From Monilinia fructicola (Eukaryota; Ascomycota; Leotiomycetes; Helotiales; Sclerotiniaceae): a stretch of 64,000 nt of DNA. Below the pieces are notes generated by a model. That model saw only the letters and a list, made by a program, of their open reading frames with translations, ran no database searches and had not been told where the DNA came from. The position numbers and the translations under genes were made by a program. Location of the stretch: contig VICG01000010.1 of assembly GCA_008692225.1 (NCBI GenBank), forward strand, positions 806,001 through 870,000. Reading direction: 5' to 3'. Positions 1-10,590 of the stretch are shown here, piece after piece (position 1 is the first letter of the stretch; each line of letters starts with the position of its first letter).

Positions 1-561
1 GGCAGCGTAGCCAGCAAGCGGTGGGGGAGCGCATTGAGAGCGAGCACGGGGAGACAGCAGAGGGACACCCACGTTGCCTGTGCAGCGAAAGCGCCGAGGA
101 ACTTGGGGGGTGATTTTTTTGATCTCATCGACTGGGGTGGGGAGTTAGCGGGTCGTGTTTGGGGGGTAAAGGGGGAGGAGAGAGATGAGATGGACCATCG
201 GCTAGGGGTTGGGGTGGACGTATGACTGGGCATATGATTCTAAGGGAGCGATCAAACTTACAGCGAGAATCGTGACCATCTGATAAGATCCGAGCGAACA
301 GGTAGCTGCCAACTATCCTCGTGAGATTAGCATCTCCATACACCTACCACACTACCCCCCAAACGCGAGGTTATCCAAACAAGATACCTTCCTCTCGCGA
401 ATCTACAACAAAGGGAGGGCTGAAAACATACGTCTCGTGGCCCAGATACCCACCGCAGCACTCAGAACCACCTGCCTCCAATTCAACGCATTCGGACCCG
501 CATTCCGCGTAAACGCCTCGAGGAGCTTCGGCCACTGCTCGTCGCGTTAGTACGTCGTCCA

Positions 562-620
<59 letters not shown>

Positions 621-893
621 ACTCCCCCCGCCCAAAAAAGAAGCACAAACCTGCAACAAGGCGCTCCCCCCCGCAGCCCGCTCCCTGACCCCCGGCAAAA
701 CCAGGCTCAGCCCCACCACGCTCAGGAACGTCAAACTCCCACTCAGATCGTAGAAGCGCTCGCTCTGCGCCAGCACGCTCGGGATCGCCACGGCCGTTTG
801 GATGGCGAACGCCGCGCCCACGGCCGGCACCAGCGTTCTCAGGAACGGGGCGCGGAAATTCGTCAGGCGCAGGAGCGTTTGCGTGAGCGTCAT
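1..893 (-). CDS. DUF1295 / steroid 5-alpha-reductase-like membrane protein, 5' part (partial)
   Basis: Four exons on the minus strand: 893-651, 534-432, 312-262 and 131 to beyond the left edge. The start is the ATG at 893. Exon 1 reads MTLTQTLLRL and ends ...SALLQ at a GTTTGT donor. Intron 1 has a TACTAAC branch site and a CAG acceptor at 535. Exons 2 and 3 join as WATRLGSYLF and ARILSDGHDSR, the hallmark segment of DUF1295 proteins, which are multi-span membrane proteins of the steroid 5-alpha-reductase superfamily. Substrate is unknown for most fungal members. Exon 4 begins FDEIKK and then should continue SPPKFLGAF, but the A run at 114-120 (read on the minus strand) holds seven A where six would keep the frame. 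The C-terminal half lies outside the window. Family assignment is from remembered motif similarity; the exon phases 0, 1 and 1 agree with each other. Confidence 0.78.
564..617. repeat. (CT)n microsatellite inside intron 1 of the DUF1295 gene
   Basis: A perfect dinucleotide run of about 54 bp. It lies between the donor at 650 and the branch site near 552, so it makes up almost half of a 116-bp intron. Read in the gene's direction it is (GA)n. Confidence 0.95.
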
Positions 894-2877
894 GGTGTGG
901 TGTGAGGAGGGAGGGGAGGGATGTGATGGGATGTGATGTGATGTGATGGATATGCTTTGGTTTGGTTTGGTTTGGTTTAATGTGATTTAATATGATGAGA
1001 TGGGATTCGATCCAGGTGGCGTAGATGATCGATCGTCGTGATGTGATGCGATACGATGGTATGCGATGGTATGCGATGGTATGTGACGCGAAGTTGGTAC
1101 TACGAATCAATTATCGATCACGATACACGGGACCAGCAGCACAGCACAGCACAGCACAGAACGGGGATCCAGACGCAAAGAATCCCATTCAATTATGAAT
1201 GACCTTGGCCAAGAGGGTGAATACAAACCAAAACGTAAACTTAATATAACAACAACAACAAGAAGAAGGATGACGATGATGACGACGACGACGAGGAAAA
1301 GCCCAGATACATGAATAAACCATTCAATCATCCAATCATTCACTCCCACTAGCTTCCTTCCTACCTACCTACCTCACTTCCTTACATCATCAACCCCTCC
1401 CCCCAACCAAGCATCCAAGCATCCAAGCATCCATCCACCCACCATCCATCCGCGCTACTCTTCTTAGCTACCTAGCTAGCTACCTACCCATCCACCCACC
1501 CAACCAATCTCAACCTCAACCTCAACCTCAACCTCAATCTCAACCTCGCTGCTTCTTACCACTTCCATTCCATTCCATTCCATTACCTAGCTCGCTCCCG
1601 CATGAACCAAGTCAACCGACCTACCAAGCCAGCCAACAAGCAAACAAGCAAGCAAGCAAGCAAGCAAGAAAAGGCAAAAGACAAAAAGCGAAAAAGTGAT
1701 GATGACATTGACTTTCGTAACTGTTTTCGGGTTTACATAATCTATCCATCCATCCATCCATCCATCCATCTATTCATCCATCCATCCATCCATCCATCCA
1801 TTCATCCATTCATCCATCCATACACACATCAAACATTATCCTCTATCCTCTACTTGTATCCTCTATCCTCCACACAAACTACAAACTACAAACTACAAAC
1901 TACAAACTACAAACTACAAACTACAAACTACAAACTACAAACTACACGCATCCCCTTTCCTCGATCGACATCCGCATTGACCCATCAAGGTTTCTAGCGT
2001 CGGCATCGGCATCGAAAGGCATATATATATACATACATATGCACATTCCATATGCCATATGCATATCGGATTCCGTCTTGGGATACGATAGATACAGTAG
2101 CAAAGGACTTGGCAGAGCACGGGACGACTTCTTATCGAATTCTTTTCTCCTGACGATCGCCGTGGGTGGACAATGGACAATGGACATGAGATTGGATCTG
2201 TGGAGCGCACAAGTGGAGATGGGTATGATGAGCCGGGGCGAGAAGAGCAATTCCCCCCAAGAATATATATCGTCAATTCTCAAATCATTAATTCAATTCT
2301 GGTCTGATCTCTTCATCTATCTACTCCTCTTTTCTTCCCTCGTTTTCCACCACTCCATCAGTCATCTCCATGCCATGCCATCCCATCCATCCCAATCATG
2401 TACACTCCATTCCATTCCATTCCATCCATACCCATTCATTCAATCATCTATGTATTAATATTATGGTATTCCTACTCTATACCACTGTCAACCCCTCCCT
2501 TCCCTCCACCAACGTCCATCTTCAACCGCACCCCCCATCCACGTTTGAATGTGTCAAATCAATGCCCGTCTGTATACGCCATAACGAGTGTTTTTGTTAT
2601 TTTCACTCCCCAATGCCATCAATATGTGAATGATCATCAAATCAATAATCATCCACAAAATATGTCCCTCATAAAAACTTGATCAAACTCGAGTACCGAA
2701 TCATAGAAGAGAAAAAGGAAAAAAAAAAAAAAGTATAGATGAAGAGAGAAAAAAGGCAAACACGCCTTGGCAAGGGGTATCTTAACGATATGCCGCGCCA
2801 AATGAATAAACAGAAAAAAAAGCACCAGACAAGAACGTAATTTTACATAAGTTATTCATAGAGTTAGGTTAATCCAA
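894..2877. other. Intergenic region with tandem repeats
   Basis: No credible gene. It holds stacked simple repeats: TGATG-like runs at 920-1080, CATCC-like runs at 1400-1520, an ATCC tetranucleotide array at 1744-1822, and a heptamer array (unit ACAAACT, about ten copies) at 1874-1944. The part next to 2878 is A-rich and probably contains the 3' untranslated region of LCB2. The open frames here are low-complexity repeat translations. Confidence 0.7.
1874..1944. repeat. Heptamer minisatellite, unit ACAAACT
   Basis: About ten near-perfect head-to-tail copies of a 7-bp unit. This is the first of several 7-bp arrays in the window. Confidence 0.9.
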
Positions 2878-4995
2878 TCACCGCAAAGGTTCCTTGACGT
2901 CGGCAACACCATTTGCGATGACTTCTCTCAACGACCAGCGTGGGGGCTTAACCACTCCTTGAAGGCCATTCGCCTTTTGCCATTCCTTTTCCATTTCAGG
3001 TGTGACACCATCAGGCAAATGCTCTGCACCACCGGCTACACCTGTAGAGAACTTCAACTGAAGAACATCTCCAACTTCGTCACAAGCAGCCAAGATACGA
3101 TCCATATCATCCTTGTTATGAGCTGCGGAAACGCAGAAACGGGCGCGGGATGAGATGAGTGGTGTGGCAGGGTAACCGACAATGACGACGGAAATCTTTC
3201 TTCGAAGCATCTCATGAGAGAAAGCAGGCATTTTAGCTGGGTTGTACAGAACGATTGGAATGATTGGAGAATCATCATGTCCATAAACGATGAAACCGAG
3301 ACGCTTCAATCCCAATCTGAGATATCTCGAGTTGAATGCAATGCGCTGCAATCTCTCTTCACCTTGACCGGGGACAATTTCTCCAGAGATAATCTTTAGA
3401 GCGCTGAGGATTTGCATCAAGACTGGTGGAGTAGGCGATTCACCATACATAGTTGCAGCGTTCGTCTGCCTTAATTTGTCAATGATGTGTTTTTCTCCCG
3501 AGATATAGCCTCCGTTAGCACCGAAAGATTTGGTGAGAGTACCCATGAGGATATCGATCTCGGCAGGATCAATTCCAAAGTAATCGCAAACTCCACGACC
3601 TTGAGGACCCATAGCACCAATAGAGTGGGCCTCATCAATGAACAAATTGAACTTGTACTTCTTCTTGAGAGCCAAAACACCTGGTAGGTTCACCATTGTA
3701 CCTTCCATAGAGTAGAGACCTTCAACCACAACCAAGATCTTCTTCCATGGTCGATGGGTTCTGGGTTGACCTTGAGAAATAACCTCCCGGAGCAATCTTT
3801 CCAAATCATTCATATCATTGTGCTTGAAAGACATGATCATAGCTCTTGAGAGACGTGCGCCGATACGAATGGAGGCATGATTCAACTCATCAGAAATGAT
3901 AAGTGAGCCCTTTCCAACCAAAGCTGGGAAGGCAGTTGCATTTGTAGCAAAACCCATGGAGAATACCATTGCAGCAGGTTTTCCCACGAATTTGGCAATT
4001 CTGTCTTCAACTTCCAATGCCAAATCGGAGGTACCGGCATCCGCTCGAGGACTTGCAGAGCTAATTCCGTACTTTCTAATGGTTTCTTCAACTGCATCTG
4101 CGCAAGGTCCTTCCGATTGTGCGAATCCGAGATAATTGTAGGAACTCAAATTAAGAGTTTCTGTGTAGGTACCAGTATATTGATAGTTCTTGTTGAAGTC
4201 ATCGGTCTTTCGATCGATCAGAGTGATGTATCTCCCAGGAACGCCCGTGATTGGACGAGCGAAGCAGTCATCAATGCGCAGCTTCAATCTGCGTACATAA
4301 AAATTGTCGAAATCACTGTTGAGAGCGGCATAGCCATTGGCGGCGGTAAGATGTCGGTAAGATTCCGGCTTGAATCTTTTTCCAAAGAAATCCCGGACGT
4401 GTCCGAATATGATGAGAACCAAGTAACTGATGTACGTAGTGAGAAGGTAGTAGTACGGTGGTTCATCCAAAACTGGATCTTCAAAAACTCCATGGTGCTG
4501 GCTGACATATTTGTGGCCTGGGTGATTGAGTGGTCCGAATTGGGCCTCTCTTTTTGCTTGTAATTTGGCTTCTGCGACCGAAGGTGGCTGGAAAAGAGTA
4601 GTGGGGGGTTCATCCATATTAGCCTCACCACCCTTTGCAGTCGAGAGAGAAATGGTAGGGAGCGATAGGGATGCTGGACTGGGAGATGGATTATCCAGAA
4701 GACGCTGTTGTTGTGCGGCAACAGCAGAGAGGAGGGCCGCCTGGGCAGATTGTTGTTCCTTACTCTTGGGTGAAGATGTAAAGAAATTGGTCAATCGGTT
4801 ACCCTTAGAGGCCGACTGCCTACGGCCGGTGTTGTCGGATTGCGGCGTGATGACCGCAGGCGTAATAGAACTAGCAAATGGGTTTCGAGGAAGTCTTTGA
4901 GGCATCGTGTTCATGGATTGATGGCCCTCTTCTGAGCGATCAGGGACAAGATGTTGGTTGATGCGTGAGACGTGGGTTGGGTTGGGTTGAAGCAA
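2878..4995 (-). CDS. LCB2: Serine palmitoyltransferase subunit 2
   Basis: Single-exon, 705-codon gene. LCB2 is the PLP-carrying subunit of serine palmitoyltransferase. It condenses L-serine with palmitoyl-CoA to 3-ketodihydrosphingosine in the ER membrane, the committed step of sphingolipid synthesis, as a heterodimer with LCB1. Residues 1-150 are Ser/Pro/Gln-rich and probably disordered. A hydrophobic segment (about 181-198) is followed by an alpha-oxoamine synthase fold. Key motifs are DELNHAS (369-375), FIDEAHS (452-458; the Asp binds the PLP ring nitrogen) and GTLTKSFGANGGY, where K489 is the expected Schiff-base lysine. The C-terminus RFCVSAAHNKDDMD is typical. The family is usually 560-650 residues, so the true start could be M28 or M31 (4914 or 4905). 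A possible 5' UTR intron has a GTATGT donor near 5486 and an AG near 5184. The frame is fully intact. Confidence 0.96.
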   Translation of the reverse strand: MLQPNPTHVSRINQHLVPDRSEEGHQSMNTMPQRLPRNPFASSITPAVITPQSDNTGRRQSASKGNRLTNFFTSSPKSKEQQSAQAALLSAVAAQQQRLLDNPSPSPASLSLPTISLSTAKGGEANMDEPPTTLFQPPSVAEAKLQAKREAQFGPLNHPGHKYVSQHHGVFEDPVLDEPPYYYLLTTYISYLVLIIFGHVRDFFGKRFKPESYRHLTAANGYAALNSDFDNFYVRRLKLRIDDCFARPITGVPGRYITLIDRKTDDFNKNYQYTGTYTETLNLSSYNYLGFAQSEGPCADAVEETIRKYGISSASPRADAGTSDLALEVEDRIAKFVGKPAAMVFSMGFATNATAFPALVGKGSLIISDELNHASIRIGARLSRAMIMSFKHNDMNDLERLLREVISQGQPRTHRPWKKILVVVEGLYSMEGTMVNLPGVLALKKKYKFNLFIDEAHSIGAMGPQGRGVCDYFGIDPAEIDILMGTLTKSFGANGGYISGEKHIIDKLRQTNAATMYGESPTPPVLMQILSALKIISGEIVPGQGEERLQRIAFNSRYLRLGLKRLGFIVYGHDDSPIIPIVLYNPAKMPAFSHEMLRRKISVVIVGYPATPLISSRARFCVSAAHNKDDMDRILAACDEVGDVLQLKFSTGVAGGAEHLPDGVTPEMEKEWQKANGLQGVVKPPRWSLREVIANGVADVKEPLR

Positions 4996-6651
4996 AGTTC
5001 TTTCAAAGGCCGACGTTTCCCCAAAGAACGGGAGATCTTGGTTTATTGACTTGAGAGAAATGATTGAGTGGAAAGGATATGGAGATATAGATATCGTAGA
5101 TCAATAAGGGGTATTCGTAGTCTCTAGACTATGACGAAGTTGGTTGGTAGATTAACTGGCGGCGGAGTTCTAGGATGAGGACCTAATATCAGTAAACGTG
5201 GACAATTACAATGCAAGGAGAAGAGTTGTGGGGCGAAGGACTGGAGAAATGTTTTGATGTTATCGACAAGGTATACCGATGGAAGAAGACCACGAAGACT
5301 TTGAAGCATCATAAAGGCCTGAGACGTGAGACGGAAACGTCTCAAGGGTTAAGATGATAAGATGAGGTTTTGGAATTGGGCATTGATTTGTAGGGCAATC
5401 GAGGTAAAGTCGATCCATGGATGGAGAATTAAGAGAGATTGAATTGGATGGAAAGGGAAAGGAAGGGAAGGACATAAGAAACATACCCAGGGATTGATTT
5501 TATGCTGGACGGATTTGAATTGATTGATTGAATGATGATGGGTTATTAAATCGAATTGGATTGAATTGGATTGGATTGGAATGAATTGGATTGAATTGGC
5601 GGAATACTGTTGTTACTGTATGTACTTTTTTCTTTTTGGTAGGTAATTAGATGTAGATAGATACCGATGCGAATGCTGATGCTGATGCGGATGCGGATGC
5701 GGATGCTGATGTTGCTCTAATGAAAGAACAGGAATTGAGATTGAGCTTGAATTAATCCTTTCTCTCTCTCTCTCTTCTTTTCAGATCATGAAAATGATCA
5801 GTTGAACTTTAACCAGATATCCTCTCGAGATTAAGTTCGCAATGAGGGAAAGTAAAAAAGCACGCGTCTTTTGCTCTTCTTGTTCTCCGTCCTTTCTTCC
5901 CTTCGCCTTCGGTCTAATCGGTCAAGCAAGGTAGGTGGTTACTTACGGTGAGAGAAAGCGAAAGCTGGAGGTTCTCGCTTCTCGCTTCTCGCGAGCTGCC
6001 ACGAAAGAGGGAAGATGGATGGAGGGATGGATGGATGGATGGATGTGTTGTTTGAAGCTACCCCCGGGCCTCTGTATGTACTCCGTAGACTGTAGTCACT
6101 GCACCGTAGGTATGGATGTAATATGTATCGATGGAAAGAGAGTTGGACGGAGTAACGGAGTAGGTACACTCAATTATACTTTGAGGTTTCAGGACAAAGC
6201 GTGTGTTGTATTGTATTGTATTGTATGTATTGTATGTATTGTAGTTTCCAAGGTTGTTGATTGATATCTGATGTGAAGCGAAAGATATCAAGTCAACTCA
6301 ACCACCCTGAGCTGTATCGTTTGTTTTACAGTCTTGGATGTTCTTGTTATAATGCAGTATTATGATTATAATATAAAAGTATCTCTGATAAGTCGTTAAT
6401 CCTTAAGGAGGTAATATGGAACCTTAAGGAAGGCAGGCAATCAATAATCAATCAACCCTTTCGATGCGGATATGGTTGATACCCTCAGAAGAGATGTTTA
6501 ATAGAACTTAAGATGACATCAAAGGATTAACTTGACACGGGCAATGGAATCTTCACAATGATAAAAGAGGAAGGAAAAGGTTAAATAAAGAAGAAAAATC
6601 CAAATCATATATATATTTGAATATTATCATGGATTATCTAAGGAATTAGGT

Positions 6652-6681
6652 AGTGAGTGAGTGAGTGAGTGAGTGAGTGAG
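6652..6681. repeat. (GTGA)n microsatellite
   Basis: Perfect tetranucleotide array of about 30 bp in intergenic DNA. Confidence 0.9.
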
Positions 6682-6979
6682 GATCCAATACTTGCTTGTA
6701 CTTTGCTCCAAAGTAAATGAGCTTGAACATGGATCCATCAATTGACTCTTGGATACACGGGCAGAGCAGCAGGCAATGGGCATACAGAGTACGGAGCAGA
6801 GAGATTATCATGATTACTAAGAATTTATATAATCACTCAACCAAGGTCCTTCCCGCTCTCTGTGTGGACTCTGGAGGGGAGAACTTGGAAGTCCTGGTCT
6901 ATTCTGTTCGTCCAAGAAAGATAGATTAACTTATTATTAATTATGATTGTGATTACCGGCTACTGAACTCATTGATTTG

Positions 6980-7015
6980 GATGAACGATGAACGATGAAC
7001 GATGAACAATGAACG
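6980..7015. repeat. Heptamer minisatellite, unit GATGAAC
   Basis: Five copies of a 7-bp unit, the last ones degenerate, followed by related GACAAAC units. Confidence 0.85.
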
Positions 7016-10000
7016 ACAAACGACAAACGATGAATGAATGATCATGCATCAAACCATTCCGCGGTGCTTTTGGTTGATCTAGCCCTTGGTTTCCTCTCTA
7101 CAGACTACGGATTAGGTACTATTTACGAGAATGATGAAGGTCGGGCAGGTATGGATGATATCGGTCAATCATTTGACGGCGATACTGCAACCTCAAGTAA
7201 TGAATGGATGAATGATGGATTAGCGGAACGGGATTTGTGGTCTTTCTATTTTTCCATCTTTTTCTTCTTCTTGATTTTGAAGTTATCGTGGATCTCCAGC
7301 TGGAATCATCTGCATCCGATGCATCCGTCGGGCCCAGTACTTTAGAGATTAGGTAAGCCTACATACTGCGGTCTTTTTTTAAAGCCGAAGATATCGATAT
7401 CTCCAGCTACTGTAGCAGTGTAGTGAGTGTAGGAACTGTACGGAGTAGGGTAGATGGGTGTATTGTGTGGTAGAACAAAGGAGCGCCAAATGATTATCTA
7501 AGATTTAATTTCCTTTTTCGTTTTTTCTTTTCTTTTTCGTTTCCCTTTCTTCGGGATTTGAATAGTCAGAAGGCTGGAAGCGGTTGATTTCTTTCCATCA
7601 TTGGTTCGAATGACAGAACGGGTGGGTTATATGGGTCATGTGATTATTGGCCCTATCCATACAGTATCAATTTGCGGATCTGTTCGGCGGCTTTTTCATT
7701 TTCATTTTTTTTTTTTCTTTCTTTCTTTTTACTGTAGTAGGGCTGTTGGAATAAAATGAAATGGTTAGAATCTGCGATCATACGATGGATCCAATGAGAA
7801 GCTTAATTTTTATATATGCAATCTATGAAGCTTATCTATCTACGGAGTCTAGTCTGTATAGAGTAAGAGTACCTAGGTAGTCAGCACAGTACCTAGTATC
7901 TATATAGTCCACCGTATAAATAGATTTCTGGTTTACCGTGTTCGAATTATATACAGTAGTACTCGAGTATAATAATAATAATGATAATAATCATAATCAT
8001 AATACAATACAGTCTACTATTTAATAATCACTTATTAAACCTACCAACCCAGCGCCTGACTACAGAGTAATTATATGCAGAGCGGCATAATATGCCGCGG
8101 TCATGAAGCTTCATATTGATTTCATTTAAAGCAACTAGATAATGATAAAGAGAAATGAAATCATCGATCATTCATCACAGTATTCTTTATTCCTTCTCCG
8201 TTCTGATTTGACTAGCACGGCCGGGAGTATAGTACTTCTCATTCCCACATGTTTTTTTATTAAGTGATTTATTTACTACCTTCCTCCCTAGTTGATTACC
8301 TTCCTAGCAAGGTTCCGTAAGTATCTGGGCAATGGGTTGATTTGGGATACAGTACTAGGAGGTCCTGTAGTAACTGTACTTGCTACTCAGTGTACTGTAT
8401 TACTGGACAGTAAAATGAAGGGGAGGACTATCGCTAGACTATCCACGGTATCGGCCTGGTATGATATCCTACCGTATTGTGTCTCTTTTTACCCCTGGTC
8501 TAGAATGAACTAACCGTTAGATTGATGTACGAAGTACTCCGTACTGTACCACACATAGTCTACTCTATTGCATATAATGAATCCGATACGATACGATACG
8601 ATACAACCGTTTGATATCCCCCTTATTGCACAAAGTAGACTGTCGCAGCATCACTCCCAAGTTACCTACTTCGCAAGTCTCAACACCCCGCGGAGTAGCT
8701 ACTAGGTACCAAGTAAACATATCCTTTCCCACCTTCTCCTTTACTGCCAGTCTGCCAGTCTGCCAGTCTGCCTGCCACTCATCACTCTGACTCCATATGC
8801 GCTGCTCCTCCATCTACGCGTACCTCCCATCCTCAACCCCTCACTCATATCAACTTCTCCATGCAGTCGATATAAAATAGATTGTATAAGTGGGACACCA
8901 CGAGTACTCGTGGCACAGTCAGGAAGTGCAATCGGGAATCGTGACACGCCAATTTTTTTATACTTTCCAACTCTGACCACATGAAGATGAGCCCAAGACT
9001 ATGATATCATTTTGAATCATTCATCTTCCTCCCACCATCGCCAGCAGGGCGCCAGCATCGCCCCGGGGCCCGGGGCAGGACCGTAGAAGCCATCTCGATT
9101 CTCGTGGGACCGAATCCCGAATCCTAGAACGCTGGTCGAAATGCATCCCTTGAAAGTTGAAAGTATATTAATTAATTTTCACCATCCAGACTTTATTCCT
9201 TAGCTTGGGTTCTGCGGGCGTGCTTCACCCGATTCATATTCTCACGGGTGCAGCACTGCAGTGTGAGGAGGAGTAGGGACAGGGAGAACCCTTCCTCGTA
9301 AATGGCAGACTACTCCTAAATCTATGGCATAAGCCTTCCGCATTACTCCAATGCAACAGCCACCACCCATCTATCTGCTTCGCCGTATGGTCATACAATA
9401 ATACGATTAAACCCTAAGTGAAATGTTAATACATACATCCATCCACCCACCCATCCATCCATCCATCCATCCATCCAATGGCATCCATCCATCCATCCAT
9501 ATACTCTGTACACAATGCACATAGCATGAACAAAGTTCCTGAGTTTAACCCTCATTGCACGTAGCTTTCGATTGGTAAGTCTCTTCTGAAAAGATCTCAA
9601 AATCGAAAATCTTATATCCATCCATCCATCCACCCATCCATCGATAGATAGATAGTATCCACGAATAGCATGTAGCAGGCCGTAAGGAGGGTTACACCTC
9701 CCTCTCTCTTTCCGTCGACACCGGTGATGACGGGCTACCGACGGGTACCTTATTAAAAAGTCGTGCTCCCACTTCGTTCGTTGGCTTTTCCTAAGCTGGG
9801 CATCAATCAATACAGATGATGTATGTATACATACATACATACATACAGTCTGAGTATATGTATATGTACTGTATATGGATATGCATGTGCATATACATAT
9901 AAAATATATACACATAATCACTTACTAAAGGTGCAGCACAAAGTGCAAATACGTAGGTAGGGAGTGAGGTTAGCATTCGGTTGGTATTCAAAGGGTTATA

Positions 10001-10590
10001 ACTTTCATTCAAAGATATGATCTACTTGTCAATTCTGCTTCACCAGCTAGCTATTCTCTCTTTCTCTCCTCTCCTCTCCTCTCTCTCCTTCTCCTTCTCC
10101 TTCTCTCTACTTAATTGGTACATCCACCAAAGTTCCATACCACCATGATAGCTGAAAACCCCCCAAGGGTATAAACCTCGGTAAGTGCCTGAGGATAACT
10201 CGCCTACATTCCGTAAGCATCCGCTCGGGACATTTCCGCACCTTTCTTGCTGCTGCTGGAGGAGAAAAACGATTTCGAGATGCCACATTACAAAATGTAA
10301 ATAGTTTCCTTTCTTTCAATATTTACATCAAATCGCCAGTGACATTCATTCCAACTCGCTTTATATACATTTCTACCGCCGATGGTTTCAACACAAATCA
10401 TCGGACGTCCGGTCAAAACCCCCCCACGTGCGAATACCATCATCTACTTTCAATATCCTCCACTCATCACAGGACTATATTGACAAAATCGCTTCCCCTT
10501 TTCTCATTTATCCTGACTTACCCATCATTGTAAACTCTACAACTATCTCTCTAGATCGCAGCAAGATTTCTTTCTTGTCAAATCGCAATC

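Larger units (their letters stand above)
4996..10590. other. Long intergenic region between LCB2 and the acetoacetyl-CoA synthetase gene
   Basis: No convincing gene. About 5000-5900 is probably LCB2 leader and promoter, with GGATTGAATT-type repeats at 5520-5600 and a GCGGAT/GCTGAT array at 5665-5710. Repeats include GTGA at 6652-6681, a GATGAAC heptamer at 6980-7015, CCAT arrays at 9430-9500 and 9615-9645, and TACA at 9825-9848. Exact TACTCCGTA/TACGGAGTA words occur at 6079, 7439 and 8535. The CT-rich tract at 10050-10110 and the stretch to 10590 form the upstream region of the next gene. Confidence 0.65.

Noticed and set aside
9056..9083. GC-rich near-palindrome CCCCGGGGCCCGGGG
   Set aside because: Short and imperfect; no associated feature.
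9391..9921. 176-codon minus-strand frame
   Set aside because: Large parts are Gly-Trp-Met-Asp from CCAT repeats; no domain.
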